Assembly: GCF_900109525.1 (NCBI RefSeq)
Contig: NZ_FOAN01000003.1
Coordinates: forward strand, 1-64,000
Length of the DNA: 64,000 nucleotides
Direction of reading: 5' to 3'
DNA from: Allobosea lupini
GTDB taxonomy: Bacteria; Pseudomonadota; Alphaproteobacteria; Rhizobiales; Beijerinckiaceae
A program made the translations under genes and the position numbers. The stretch's first letter is position 1. Every line of letters starts with the position of its first letter. The notes below the pieces were generated by a model. The model worked only from the letters and a program-made list of their open reading frames with translations. It was not told where the DNA came from and did no database searches. Shown here in pieces: positions 35,953 through 45,587 of this stretch.

Positions 35953-37185
35953 CTACCCCACCGGCCGCTCGTCGGCGATGACCTTGCCGTCATTCGGGAG
36001 TGCGCCGAGCGGCAGCACCTCGACAGCCCCCTTCAGCTTGGTGACCTGCTGCAGGGTCGAGGAGACCGCGTCGACGAAGCCCTTCGGCTCGGCATAGATT
36101 TCGGCCTTCAGCGTCATCGTGTCGAGTTCGTTGGCACGGCCGATGACGAGGCGGAGCTTGGCGATCTCGGCATGGCGGCGGGCGATCTCGGCGACCTGTT
36201 CGGGCCGCACGAACATGCCCTTGACCTTCGCCGTCTGGTCGGCGCGGCCGAGCCAGCCCTTGATCCTCGCATTGGTGCGGCCGGAAGCGCTCGCCCCCGG
36301 CAGGACCGCAGTGAGATCGCCAACCGCGAGGCGAATCTGCGGGTGGTGCGGGTCAAGATTGGTGACGACGATCTCGCCGACCTCGCCCTCGGCGACAGGG
36401 TCGCCGGTGCCGGGGCGGACGATCTCGACGATCAGGTTCTCGTTCAGCACCATGCCGTCGCGGGCGCCGGTCTCATAGGCGATCAGCCCGATATCGGCGG
36501 TGGCGTAGAGCTGGTAGGCGTCGACACCGCGGTCGCGGACCCAGGCCTGCAGCGAGGGCGGGAAGGCCGCGCCCGAGACGATCGCGCGCTTCAGGCAGGA
36601 GGTGTCGATGCCGCGGCTGTCGGCGGCCTCGATCAGCAACTTCAGGAAGTCCGGCGTGCCGAGATAGGCGCTCGGATTGTAGGCGCCGATCACCTCCATC
36701 TGCTGCTCGGTATTGCCGGGACCGGCCGGGATGACGGCGCAGCCGATGGCGCGCGCCGCCGAATCCATGATGAAGCCGCCCGGTGTCAGATGATAGCCGA
36801 AGGTGTTGAGAACGACGTCTCCCTTGCGGAAGCCGGCGGCGTAGAGGCCGCGTGCCGTGCCCCAGGGATCGCTGCCGACCCCCTCCGGCTCGAAGATCGG
36901 GCCGGGCGAGGTGAAGAGCCGGCCGAAGGAGCCGAGCGGCGAACCGACGAAGCCGCCGAAGGGCGGGCTGTCCTTGTGCAGCGCAGGCAGGTCGGCCTTG
37001 CGCAGCACGGGCAATTCGGCGAGCGCGGCGCGGTCGGTGACACCGGTCGGATCGACGCCCTTCAGATGCGCAGCATAGCCCGGTGTCGTCAGCGCAGCGG
37101 CGAGCACGGCCGGCAGTTTTGCGAACAGGTCGGCCTCGCGCCGCTCGGGCGGCCGGGTCTCGAGATCGTCGTAGTGCTCGCTCAT
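35953..37185 (-). CDS. Phenylacetate-CoA ligase-like AMP-binding enzyme
   Basis: A 410-residue ANL-superfamily ligase of the PaaK type (shorter than acyl-CoA synthetases; the AMP-binding and C-terminal lid domains are both present). Family-like segments are GFRKGDVVLNTFGYHLTPGG, YQLYATADIGLIAYE and GRADQTAKVKGMFV. It activates an aromatic or arylacetic acid to a CoA thioester. It is the last gene of an operon carrying an ABC importer and an acyl-CoA synthetase. The Ser/Thr-rich P-loop is weak, as is common in PaaK. Confidence 0.85.
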   Translation of the reverse strand: MSEHYDDLETRPPERREADLFAKLPAVLAAALTTPGYAAHLKGVDPTGVTDRAALAELPVLRKADLPALHKDSPPFGGFVGSPLGSFGRLFTSPGPIFEPEGVGSDPWGTARGLYAAGFRKGDVVLNTFGYHLTPGGFIMDSAARAIGCAVIPAGPGNTEQQMEVIGAYNPSAYLGTPDFLKLLIEAADSRGIDTSCLKRAIVSGAAFPPSLQAWVRDRGVDAYQLYATADIGLIAYETGARDGMVLNENLIVEIVRPGTGDPVAEGEVGEIVVTNLDPHHPQIRLAVGDLTAVLPGASASGRTNARIKGWLGRADQTAKVKGMFVRPEQVAEIARRHAEIAKLRLVIGRANELDTMTLKAEIYAEPKGFVDAVSSTLQQVTKLKGAVEVLPLGALPNDGKVIADERPVG

Positions 37186-37214
37186 CGCGCTTGCCCTTGG
37201 AAATGGTGCCCGGC

Positions 37215-37889
37215 CTATCGGCGCAGGATGCGAAGGAAATTGAGCAGTCCCATCAGGGAGGCCGCGACATAGGTCATCGCCGCGGCCCTCAGCACCCCGC
37301 GTGCCGCCGGCATGTCGTCCGGGTGCAGGTAGCCGTCCTGCTGGAGGATCGGGAGTGCCTTGCCGAAGCTGGCGTCGAATTCCACCGGCAGCGTCACGAG
37401 ATGGACGACGAGCCCGATGCCGAGCAGCGCCAGCACCGCGGCGAACTGAGCGAAAAGCACGCCCGGAGCCCGCACCAGGATCATCACCAGCGGCGCGGTG
37501 ACGAGCACCACCATCGCGACCTTGTCGACCTTGCCCAGCAGCCGGGCGAGGCTGGTGCGGATATCGAACAGGCGGCTGCCCTGCGCATGCTGGAGCGCAT
37601 GGGCGACCTCGTGGGTGGCGACGGCGACGGCGGTGATCGAGCGGCCGTCATGGTTGCCGGGCGAGAGCCGCACGGCACGGGCGTCGGGATCGTAGTGATC
37701 TCCCGCGGCGGTGATCTCCACGGGGATTGTCTGCAGGCCGAAACGATCGAGCAGATGGCGGGCAAGCTCGCCGCCGGTGCCGGGAAGGTCTGGCCTGTCT
37801 GCGGCGTGCCTGTCCATTTCGTAGCGGACCCAGAATTGCGGACCGTAGATGACGGCGACGAGAAGGAGAGCGAGGACGACATAGAGCAT
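37215..37889 (-). CDS. YugP-family membrane zinc metallopeptidase
   Basis: A 224-residue inner-membrane protease. The HExxH zinc motif is H93-E94-V95-A96-H97 (ATHEVAHALQHA). One N-terminal and two or three C-terminal hydrophobic helices flank it. The second half contains VTLPVEFDAS, which is typical of the family and supplies a further ligand. It lies 31 bp after livF and 29 bp before the PaaK-like gene in the same direction, so it is embedded in a catabolic operon. A role in membrane-protein quality control is the usual guess. Confidence 0.88.
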   Translation of the reverse strand: MLYVVLALLLVAVIYGPQFWVRYEMDRHAADRPDLPGTGGELARHLLDRFGLQTIPVEITAAGDHYDPDARAVRLSPGNHDGRSITAVAVATHEVAHALQHAQGSRLFDIRTSLARLLGKVDKVAMVVLVTAPLVMILVRAPGVLFAQFAAVLALLGIGLVVHLVTLPVEFDASFGKALPILQQDGYLHPDDMPAARGVLRAAAMTYVAASLMGLLNFLRILRR

Positions 37890-37920
37890 GACCGGGTCGT
37901 GCCCGCCGATCCCGGCTTGA

Positions 37921-38766
37921 CTATGACAGCCAGCGCTTGCGGCGCTTGTAGCTCTTGACCTCGCGGAAGGACTTTTTGTTGCCCTCGGCGACGCCCAGGT
38001 AGAATTCCTTCACGTCCTCGTTCTCGCGCAGCATCTTGGCTTCGCCGTCCATGACGACGCGGCCGGTTTCCATGATGTAGCCATAGGTGGCGTAGCGCAG
38101 TGCCATGTTGGTGTTCTGCTCGGCGACGAGAAAGGAGACGTCCTCCTTGTCGTTGAGCCGGCGAACGATCTCGAAGATCTCCTCGACGATCTGCGGCGCC
38201 AGCCCCATGGACGGCTCGTCGAGCAGGATCATCTTGGGTTTGCTCATCATGGCGCGGCCGATGGCACACATCTGCTGTTCGCCGCCGGAGGTATAGCCGG
38301 CCTGCGAGTTGCGGCGCTGCTTAAGCCGCGGGAAAAGCTCGTAGATCTTCTCGAGATCGCGCTTGATCGCGGCGTTGCCGTCACGGCGGGTGAAGGCGCC
38401 GGTGAGCAGGTTCTCCTCGATCGAGAGATGGCCGAAGCAATGCCGGCCTTCCATCACCTGGATGCAGCCGCGGCGGACGAGCTCACTCGGCGACATCTTG
38501 TCGACGCGCTCGCCGTCGAAGACGATCGAGCCCTTGGTGACTTCGCCGCGCTCGGCCTTGAGCAGGTTCGAGATTGCCTTCAGCGTCGTGGTCTTGCCGG
38601 CGCCGTTGGCGCCGAGGATCGCGACGATGCCCTTGCGCGGCACGGTCAGCGAGACACCCTTCAGCACCAGGATGACGTGATCGTAGATCACCTCGATATT
38701 GTTCAGCGACAGGATCGTGTCCGTCGCCGCGGCGGCTGCGGGCTTCTCGAGGGTGGCGGTCGACAT
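37921..38766 (-). CDS. livF: LIV-type ABC ATPase LivF (CoA-ligase cluster)
   Basis: A 281-residue ATPase: Walker A GANGAGKTTTLKAISN, signature SGGEQQMCAIGRAM, Walker B ILLDEPSMGLAP, and VAEQNTNMAL. A 15-residue Ala-rich N-terminus and a basic C-terminal tail (SYKRRKRWLS) extend the core. This longer LivF form is common beside aromatic-acid and acyl-CoA synthetase genes. It is separated from livK by a palindromic repeat. Confidence 0.92.
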   Translation of the reverse strand: MSTATLEKPAAAAATDTILSLNNIEVIYDHVILVLKGVSLTVPRKGIVAILGANGAGKTTTLKAISNLLKAERGEVTKGSIVFDGERVDKMSPSELVRRGCIQVMEGRHCFGHLSIEENLLTGAFTRRDGNAAIKRDLEKIYELFPRLKQRRNSQAGYTSGGEQQMCAIGRAMMSKPKMILLDEPSMGLAPQIVEEIFEIVRRLNDKEDVSFLVAEQNTNMALRYATYGYIMETGRVVMDGEAKMLRENEDVKEFYLGVAEGNKKSFREVKSYKRRKRWLS

Positions 38767-38773
38767 TGAACCT

Positions 38774-38912
38774 CCAATCCTTCTCCCCTCGGGGGAGAAG
38801 GTGGCCCGGCGTCAGCCGGGTCGGATGAGGGACGGACGGATGAGGCGGTACAAGACTTCCCTCATCCGTCTGCTTCGCAGACACCTTCTCCCCCGGAGGG
38901 GAGAAGGATTGG
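38774..38912. repeat. Intergenic mosaic palindrome (copy 1)
   Basis: A 139-bp element. The outer 17-bp arms starting CCAATCCTTCTCCCC (38774-38790) and ending at 38896-38912 are perfect reverse complements. Each end is itself a hairpin (CCTTCTCCCC/GGGGAGAAGG). The middle carries GGATGAGGG and CCCTCATCC copies. It lies between livK and livF inside the operon. A related copy is at 58141-58265. Confidence 0.85.
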
Positions 38913-38923
38913 CACTCGTCAGA

Positions 38924-40252
38924 TCAGGACGATTTTTCGCAAGGCTCGGTGCGCTTGGGCCAGTTGCCGGCCTTCTCGACATAGTCCTTGGCGTTGGCCT
39001 CGATCAGCGGCCGGACCTCGTCCTTCATCGGCTCGATCCAGTCGCCCTTCTGGGTCCACTTGGTGCCGTCCCATTCGGCGACATAGGCCTTGTGGTGGCC
39101 GGAATGGTCGGTGCAGCTGACCTTCACCGGCGAGGCGAAGCCGGCCATGCCGATCTCCTTGAGGCGGGCCTCGTCGATATTCAGGTTCTCGAGCCCGCGG
39201 CGCATGTCCTCGGGGGTGATCACCTTCTTGCCGGTCAGCTTCTGGGCGGTGCGGATCGCCTCGACCACGAGCATCGAGTTGTAGACGCCGCGATTGTAGA
39301 GGTTCTCGCCGACCTTCTCCTTCGGCGTCGTGCTCTTCCCCTTCTCGACGACATGCTTGAGGATGTCCTGGATCACCGGGAAGTTCTGGCCGGCCGCGTT
39401 GAAGTTCAGCGAGCGGTAGCCCTTGGCCTCGGCGCCGCCGGCGCGGGCGTCGTCGTCACCGCCGGCCCACCAGACGCCGACCAGCTTGTTGATCGGGAAG
39501 TTGTTCTTGATCGCTTCCTTCACCGCGGTCGGGTTCATCGCGCCCCAGCCCTGGTTGTAGAGGAAGTCCGGCCGGTCACGGCGGATCGAGAGCCAGAGCG
39601 AGCCCTGGTTCTGCATGTCGGCCGCGGCAACCGGATAGAGCTTGAGCTCGAAGCCGTACTTCTTGGCGAGGTTCTCGAGCACCGGGATCGGCTCCTTGCC
39701 GAAGGGCGCGTCGAGATGGATCAGGCCGAGCTTCTTGCCCTTGAGCTTGTCCATGCCGCCGAGCTCGTTCGCCATGTGCTTCACCATGACCGAGGCGCCG
39801 TCCCAATAGGTCAGCGGCGGGATGAAGACCCAGGGGAAGTTGGTGCCGTCGGCCGAGGCCGAGAGGCCATAGGCCATCGACAGGATCGGCAGCTTGTCGA
39901 CATGGGCGCGCGGGATCGCCGCCAGCGTCGCGCCGGTCGACCACGGGCTGTAGACGATGGTCTTCGACTTGACCTGCTCGTAGCACTCGATCGACTTCTT
40001 GGTGTCGTAGCCGGTCTCGCACTCCTCGTAGACGACCTTGACGCCGTTCACGCCGCCGTCACGCTCGTTGATCATCGAGATGTAGTCGCGCATGCCGTCG
40101 CCGATCGGGATGCCGGAGCCCGAGAACGGGCCGGTACGATAGGCGTTGTTGGAGAAGTAGATCGTCTCCTGCGCATTGGCCGGTGCGGCGATCGCTCCGG
40201 CGGCGAGAAGCGCGCCGACGGCGACGCTCCTGATGATGCTGCTCGTTTTCAT
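38924..40252 (-). CDS. livK: LIV-type ABC substrate-binding protein (CoA-ligase cluster)
   Basis: A 442-residue periplasmic binding protein, longer than LivJ/K. A signal peptide (about residues 1-27, ending APANAQ) is followed by TIYFSNNAYRTGPFSGSGIP. Several Cys pairs (YEECETGY, KSIECYEQ) and the C-terminal TEPCEKSS suggest disulfides, a feature of the aromatic-acid type binding proteins. ATG follows GGAGGAAGG. It is flanked by livM upstream and a palindromic repeat downstream. Confidence 0.88.
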   Translation of the reverse strand: MKTSSIIRSVAVGALLAAGAIAAPANAQETIYFSNNAYRTGPFSGSGIPIGDGMRDYISMINERDGGVNGVKVVYEECETGYDTKKSIECYEQVKSKTIVYSPWSTGATLAAIPRAHVDKLPILSMAYGLSASADGTNFPWVFIPPLTYWDGASVMVKHMANELGGMDKLKGKKLGLIHLDAPFGKEPIPVLENLAKKYGFELKLYPVAAADMQNQGSLWLSIRRDRPDFLYNQGWGAMNPTAVKEAIKNNFPINKLVGVWWAGGDDDARAGGAEAKGYRSLNFNAAGQNFPVIQDILKHVVEKGKSTTPKEKVGENLYNRGVYNSMLVVEAIRTAQKLTGKKVITPEDMRRGLENLNIDEARLKEIGMAGFASPVKVSCTDHSGHHKAYVAEWDGTKWTQKGDWIEPMKDEVRPLIEANAKDYVEKAGNWPKRTEPCEKSS

Positions 40253-40358
40253 AGGCCTTCCTCCGTGGTTGCCGGGTCCGGCCGAGCCGTCCCGTCTTCG
40301 CTTGCCCGCCGCTTGAAGACCGCGGCGAGTCGTTGTCCTTGGACCCTGCGCCCCGGTC

Positions 40359-41438
40359 TCAGTAGGGGAAGGGCCACGTCCGCAATTTCTGCTTCCCGAT
40401 CTGCCAGAGCCGGGCAAGGCCGTGCGGCTCGAGGATCAGGAAGAGGATGATCAGCGCGCCGACCAGCATGAAGGTGACGTGCTCGGCCGTGGCGCCGCCG
40501 ATCGGCACGCCCAGCGCCGGCAGGCCGAACTTCAGCGCCGTCGGCAGGATCGACAGGAAGGCCGCGCCGAAGAAGGACCCGATCAGCGAGCCCAGGCCGC
40601 CGATGATCACCATGAACAGGATGGTGAAGGAGAGGCGGATGGTGAAGACGTCGTTGGCTTCGCCGCCGCCATACCAGAGGAAGATCATCATCGCTCCGGC
40701 CACACCGGCGAAATAGGAGGAGACGGCGAAGGCCGTGAGCTTGGCGTTGAGCAGCTTGATGCCCATCAGCTCGGCGGCGATGTCCATGTCGCGCACGGCC
40801 ATCCAGGAGCGGCCGAGCTTGCCGTGGACGATGTTGGAGGCGAACCAGGTCAGCACGACGACGAGCCCGAGGCAGACGAAATAGCGCGTCTCCGGGGTCG
40901 CGGAGGCGCCGGTGATCGGCAGGCCGAACAATGTGCGCTGCGGCACCTCGATCGCGCCGGAGGCGTTGTAGTTGAACAGCCAGGGCACGCGCACGAAGGC
41001 CCATTGCAGGAAGAACTGCGCGGCGAGCGTGGCGACGGCGAGATAGAAGCCCTTGATCCGCAGCGAGGGCAGGCCGAACAGCACGCCGATCGCCGCCGAG
41101 AACAGGCCCGACAACAAGATCAGGACGATGATGTTCACGCCCGGGAAGAAGGTCGTCAGCTTGTAGCAGGAATAGGCGCCGACACCCATGAAGGCGGCGG
41201 TACCGAGCGAGATCAGCCCGGTATAGCCGGTGAGGATGTTGAGCCCGATCGCCGCCAGCGAGAACACCAGGAACGGGATCATCACCGAGGCGATGAAGAA
41301 GTCGTTGCCGATCAGCGGGATGCCGACGAGGGCGATCGCCAGGATGACGGCGATGCCGATCCGGTCCTGCCGGAGCGGGAACACGGCCATGTCGGCGGCG
41401 TAGTTGGTCTTGTATTGGCCGGCTTCGCGGTAGAACAC
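40359..41438 (-). CDS. livM: LIV-type ABC permease LivM (CoA-ligase cluster)
   Basis: A 359-residue permease with about ten membrane segments and the motif GLNILTGYTGLISLGTAAFMG; the later loop reads MVIIGGLGSLIGSFFGAAFL. A GTG start at 41438 is preferred because GAGAGGCGG lies at the right distance and the N-terminus (FYREAGQYKTNYAADM) is typical; an ATG 16 codons later is the alternative. It lies 11 bp after livH. Confidence 0.9.
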   Translation of the reverse strand: MFYREAGQYKTNYAADMAVFPLRQDRIGIAVILAIALVGIPLIGNDFFIASVMIPFLVFSLAAIGLNILTGYTGLISLGTAAFMGVGAYSCYKLTTFFPGVNIIVLILLSGLFSAAIGVLFGLPSLRIKGFYLAVATLAAQFFLQWAFVRVPWLFNYNASGAIEVPQRTLFGLPITGASATPETRYFVCLGLVVVLTWFASNIVHGKLGRSWMAVRDMDIAAELMGIKLLNAKLTAFAVSSYFAGVAGAMMIFLWYGGGEANDVFTIRLSFTILFMVIIGGLGSLIGSFFGAAFLSILPTALKFGLPALGVPIGGATAEHVTFMLVGALIILFLILEPHGLARLWQIGKQKLRTWPFPY

Positions 41439-41449
41439 GGGTCCGCCTC

Positions 41450-42523
41450 TCAGATGCGTTCGATGATCTTGTCGCCGAACAGGCCCTGCGGCCGGAACAG
41501 CAGGAAGCCTAGCGCGATGAAATAGGCGAGCCAGCTCTCGATGCCGCCGCCGATCAGCGGCCCCCAGTAGAACTCGCCGAGCTTCTCGCCGATGCCGATG
41601 ATCAGCCCGCCGACGATGGCGCCGGGGATCGAGGTGAAGCCGCCGAGGATCAGCACCGGCAGCGCCTTCAGCGCCACGATCTCGAGCGCGAAGGAGACGT
41701 CGGAGCGGGCGCCCCACATGATGCCGGTGATCAGCGCGACGATGCCGGCGGTGAACCAGACGATCACCCAGATCTGGTTGAGCGAGATGCCGACCGACAG
41801 CGCCGCCTTGTGGCTGTCGGCCACGGCCCGCAGGGCGCGCCCGATGCGCGTGTACTGGAAGAACAGCGCCAGCACGGCGATCATCAGCGAGGCGATGATG
41901 GCGGCAGCGATGTCGATCTTCTGCAGCGAGACGATGCCGCCCAGGATCTTCAGGTCGATCGCGCCCTTGGGCAGATAGAGCTGCTCGGCGATCATCTGCT
42001 TGGGATTGCCGCCGAAGATGGCCTCGCCGAAGCCGATCAGGAAATAGGTGATTCCGAAGGTCGCCATGAACAGGATGATGTCTGGCTGGTTGACCAGCGG
42101 GCGCAGTACCACGCGCTCGATCGTCACGGCGAGGGCGAACATCACGCCGAGCGTCAGGATGACCGCGAGGAAGGCCGGCACGCCCTTCTCGTAGAGGCCG
42201 ACCAGCGTCAGCGCCGCGAAGACCACCATGATGCCCTGGGCGAAGTTGAACACGCCCGAGGCCTTGAAGATCAGCACGAAGCCGAGCGCGATCAGCGCAT
42301 AGAGTACGCCGGAGACGAGGCCCTCCCAGATCGTCTGGGCGAGCAGGTCCGGGGCCTGGACCATCTGGTTGAACGGATCGACGAAGATATTGTGGATCGT
42401 GCCGGTCGGGTCGATGCGGGCGCCGATGAGCGCGGCGGCGACGAGGCCGACCACGATCAGGCCGGTCTTGACCCAGACATTGCCGAGGAGATTGGGCGCG
42501 GGCTGCGCGGCGATGTCGCTCAT
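41450..42523 (-). CDS. livH: LIV-type ABC permease LivH (CoA-ligase cluster)
   Basis: A 357-residue permease, longer than usual because of about 60 extra N-terminal residues that include one additional hydrophobic segment. The LivH motif ALGFVLIFKASGVFNFAQG and the loop EIVALKALPVLILGGFTSIP identify it. It starts 43 bp after livG in the same direction. Confidence 0.92.
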   Translation of the reverse strand: MSDIAAQPAPNLLGNVWVKTGLIVVGLVAAALIGARIDPTGTIHNIFVDPFNQMVQAPDLLAQTIWEGLVSGVLYALIALGFVLIFKASGVFNFAQGIMVVFAALTLVGLYEKGVPAFLAVILTLGVMFALAVTIERVVLRPLVNQPDIILFMATFGITYFLIGFGEAIFGGNPKQMIAEQLYLPKGAIDLKILGGIVSLQKIDIAAAIIASLMIAVLALFFQYTRIGRALRAVADSHKAALSVGISLNQIWVIVWFTAGIVALITGIMWGARSDVSFALEIVALKALPVLILGGFTSIPGAIVGGLIIGIGEKLGEFYWGPLIGGGIESWLAYFIALGFLLFRPQGLFGDKIIERI

Positions 42524-42566
42524 GCGCTCATTTCCTTTGCGCTCATGTCCTTGCTTGCGGCGGCCA

Positions 42567-43382
42567 TCAGTGCGCCACTCCGAGATAGGCGTCGATCACG
42601 CGCTGGTCGGCCTTGACCTCGGCCGGGGTGCCGTCGGCGATCTTGCGGCCGTATTCGAGCACGACGACGCGGTCGGAGAGGTCCATGACCACGCCCATGT
42701 CGTGCTCGATCAAGGCTATGGTGGTGCCGAACTGATTGTTCACGTCGAGGATGAAGCGGCACATGTCCTCCTTCTCCTCGAGGTTCATGCCGGCCATCGG
42801 CTCGTCGAGCAGCAGGAGCTCCGGCTCCATCGCGAGCGCACGCCCGAGCTCGACGCGCTTCTGCAGGCCATAGGGCAATTTGCCGACCGGCAATTTGCGG
42901 ATGTGCTGGATCTGCAGGAAGTCGATGATGTCCTCGACGACCTTGCGATGCTCGATCTCCTCGTCCATCGCCGGCCCGTGGCGCAGCGCCTGCCAGAAGA
43001 AGCCCTTGCGCATCTTGAGGGTGCGCCCGGTCATGATGTTGTCGAGCGTCGACATGCCCTTGAACAGCGCGACGTTCTGGAAGGTGCGGGCGATGCCGGC
43101 GGCGGCGGCCTGGTGCGGCCTGACCTTGGCGCGGCGCAGGCCCTTGTAGGTGATGCGGCCTTCTTGGGGATGGTAGAAACCGTTGATGCAATTCAGCATC
43201 GAGGTCTTGCCGGCGCCGTTCGGGCCGATGATGGCGCGAATCTCGCCCTTGCGGATGTCGAAGGAGACGTCGCTGATCGCCTTCACCCCGCCGAAGCGCA
43301 GGGAGACGTTGTCGACCGAGAGCAGCACCTCGCCCTTGTGCGTGACCGGTTCGCCGGCGACCGTCATGGAATGCGCGTTCAT
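42567..43382 (-). CDS. livG: LIV-type ABC ATPase LivG (CoA-ligase cluster)
   Basis: A 271-residue ATPase: Walker A GPNGAGKTSMLNCINGFY, ARTFQNVALF, LPYGLQKRVELGRAL as signature region, Walker B LLLDEPMAGMN, and LIEHDMGVVMDL with the switch His. Its start overlaps the stop of the upstream acyl-CoA synthetase by 4 bp (ATGA), so the two are translationally coupled. Confidence 0.92.
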   Translation of the reverse strand: MNAHSMTVAGEPVTHKGEVLLSVDNVSLRFGGVKAISDVSFDIRKGEIRAIIGPNGAGKTSMLNCINGFYHPQEGRITYKGLRRAKVRPHQAAAAGIARTFQNVALFKGMSTLDNIMTGRTLKMRKGFFWQALRHGPAMDEEIEHRKVVEDIIDFLQIQHIRKLPVGKLPYGLQKRVELGRALAMEPELLLLDEPMAGMNLEEKEDMCRFILDVNNQFGTTIALIEHDMGVVMDLSDRVVVLEYGRKIADGTPAEVKADQRVIDAYLGVAH

Positions 43383-45352
43383 GCCGCCTCCTTCGTCGCC
43401 AGGCTCGAGACCGGGTAAACCTTGGCGTCGGCGACCTTGACCGTCGCTGAGATCACGCCCTTGCGGCCGTCCTCGAAGGTCACTTCCGTCGAGATATCCG
43501 CTTGGGTCGAGCCGTTGTACAAAGCCTCGACCAGCGGGGCGTAGCGCTCGGCGATGAAGCCGCGCCGGACCTTCTGGGTGCGGGTCAGCTCGCCATCGTC
43601 GGCGTCGAGCTCCTTGTGCAGGATCAGGAAGCGCTTGATCTGGGCGCCGCCCATCATCGGCTCGGCCGCGAGCGAGCGGTTCACCTCGTCGACATGCTTG
43701 GCCATCATCTCGTAGACCTGCGGATGGCCGGCGAGCTCCTGATAGGAGGCGTAGACGACGTTGTTGCGCTCGGCCCAATTGCCGACGGCGGTCAGGTCGA
43801 TGTTGAGCGCGACGGTGGCGTAGTCGCGGCCCTGGCCGAAGGCGACCACCTCCTTGATGTTCGGATAGAATTTCAGCTTGTTCTCGATGTATTTCGGCGG
43901 GAACAGCTCGCCCGAGTTGAGCTTGCCGACATCCTTGGCGCGGTCGATGATCTTGAGGTGCCCGCTCTCGTCGAAGAAGCCGGCATCGCCCGAGCGGACA
44001 TAGCCGTCCTCGGTCATCGTCTCGGCGGTCTTCTCGTCGTCCTTGTAGTAGCCGCGGAAGATCGAGGGCGAGCGGTAGAGCACCTCGCCATTGTCGGCGA
44101 TCTTGATCTCGACCTGCGGCGCCGGCTTGCCGACCGTGTCGGCCTTGATCTCGCCGTCCGGCTGCATGGTGATGTAGACGCCGGCCTCGGTCTGTCCATA
44201 GAGCTGCTTCAGGTTGACGCCGATCGAGCGGTAGAAGCGGAAGAGCTCGGGGCCGATCGCCTCGCCGGCGGTGTAGCCGACCTTGATGTTGGTCAGGCCG
44301 AAGCGGTTGCGCAAGGGCGCGTAGATGATGATGTCGCCGAGCTTGTAGAGCAGCCGGGCGGAGAGCGGCACGGATTCGCCGTTCAGGATCTTCTCGCCAT
44401 GCTGCTTGGCGACGCCGAGGAAGTAGTTGAAGACTTTCCGCATCAGCGGGCCGGCATCCTCCATGCGCACCATGGTCAGCGTCAGCATGGTCTCGAAGAC
44501 GCGCGGCGGCGCGAAGGCGTAGGTGGTGCCGATCTCGCGGCGGTCGTCGACGACGGTTTCGGGCCCTTCCGGGCAGTTGACGCAGAAGCCGGCGATGATC
44601 GCCTGGGCATAGGAGAAGACATGGTCGCCGACCCAGGCGATCGGCAGATAGGCGATGATCTCGTCGTTCTCGTTCAGCCCGTCGAAGCTGCAGCCGATCT
44701 CGGCGGCGGTGATGACGTTGAAATGCGTCAGCATCACCCCCTTGGGCCGCCCGGTCGTGCCGGAGGTGTAGAGGATGATGGCAAGATCGTCGCTCGCGCC
44801 CTGCTCCATCTCGCGGTCATGCGCGGCTGAAACCGTGGTGTCCTTGAGCGCGGCGCGCCCGGCCTCGATCACGTTGCCGATGTCGTGCAGCTTGGCGTGG
44901 TCGTAATCGCGCAGGCCGCGGGGCTCGTCATAGAGCATGTGGCGCAGGGCCGGCAGCCGCTCGATGACCGAGAGAACCTTGTCGACCTGCTCCTGGTCCT
45001 GCACGCAGGCGAAGACCGCCCCGGCATGGTCGAGCACATAGGCCATCTCGTCCGCGACGCTGTCGGCATAGACTGGTACCGGGATCGCGCCGAGCCATTG
45101 CGCCGCGGCCATCGACCAATAGAGGCGCGGGCGATTGTAGCCGATGATGGCGACCTTCTCGCCGCGCTTCAGGCCGAGCTGCTCGAAGCCTTTGGCATAG
45201 GCGCGGACCTGCTCGGCCACCTCGGCCCAGGTCCAGGACTGCCAGATGCCGAGGTCCTTGTGCCGGAACGCGACGCGTGCGCCGCGCTCCCGCGCATTGC
45301 GCAGCAAAAGCTTGGGAAAGGTGTCCGCCCGGCCGGCGGCTGCGCTTGCCAC
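43379..45352 (-). CDS. Long-chain-type acyl-CoA synthetase (AMP-binding)
   Basis: A 657-residue ANL-superfamily ligase of the FadD15/long-chain branch. It shows the P-loop LYTSGTTGRPKG, the A5 motif YGQTEAG, the A7/A8 region GYVRSGDAGFF with KDVGKLNSGE, and TRTQKVRRGF near the C-terminus. A GTG start is used, with GGTGGAG about 8 nt upstream. It is the first gene of the operon and is coupled to livG. Large AMP ligases directly upstream of LIV transporters are typical of aromatic or fatty acid uptake operons, where imported acid is activated at once. Confidence 0.9.
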   Translation of the reverse strand: MASAAAGRADTFPKLLLRNARERGARVAFRHKDLGIWQSWTWAEVAEQVRAYAKGFEQLGLKRGEKVAIIGYNRPRLYWSMAAAQWLGAIPVPVYADSVADEMAYVLDHAGAVFACVQDQEQVDKVLSVIERLPALRHMLYDEPRGLRDYDHAKLHDIGNVIEAGRAALKDTTVSAAHDREMEQGASDDLAIILYTSGTTGRPKGVMLTHFNVITAAEIGCSFDGLNENDEIIAYLPIAWVGDHVFSYAQAIIAGFCVNCPEGPETVVDDRREIGTTYAFAPPRVFETMLTLTMVRMEDAGPLMRKVFNYFLGVAKQHGEKILNGESVPLSARLLYKLGDIIIYAPLRNRFGLTNIKVGYTAGEAIGPELFRFYRSIGVNLKQLYGQTEAGVYITMQPDGEIKADTVGKPAPQVEIKIADNGEVLYRSPSIFRGYYKDDEKTAETMTEDGYVRSGDAGFFDESGHLKIIDRAKDVGKLNSGELFPPKYIENKLKFYPNIKEVVAFGQGRDYATVALNIDLTAVGNWAERNNVVYASYQELAGHPQVYEMMAKHVDEVNRSLAAEPMMGGAQIKRFLILHKELDADDGELTRTQKVRRGFIAERYAPLVEALYNGSTQADISTEVTFEDGRKGVISATVKVADAKVYPVSSLATKEAA

Positions 45353-45587
45353 GATATCGTCTCCACCCTGTCGCCCCGTCTGTCGCGGGTTGTCGGGCCT
45401 TGCGCCCTTTTGCGATCATGCAAGCTTTGCAGGTGCCTCGGCGCTGTGCAAGAAGCCACTTGACAGACAAGACGCATTTGGGGCGCTATTGTCCCGCCGA
45501 GGTTTAGCCTGCTCTACCCGAACCGGTGTTTCTCAGGCAGTTTCGAGAGTTTGCGGCCCCCCGATCGTGCAGGAGGCCGCGTTGCCG

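Noticed and set aside
38699..40450. 583-codon plus-strand frame
   Set aside because: Opposite livK and livF of the third transporter and runs through a palindromic repeat; no domain.
45459..45500. TTGACA hexamer on the plus strand suggesting a promoter
   Set aside because: No -10 element at normal spacing and no plus-strand gene follows; the region is the upstream side of the acyl-CoA synthetase gene.
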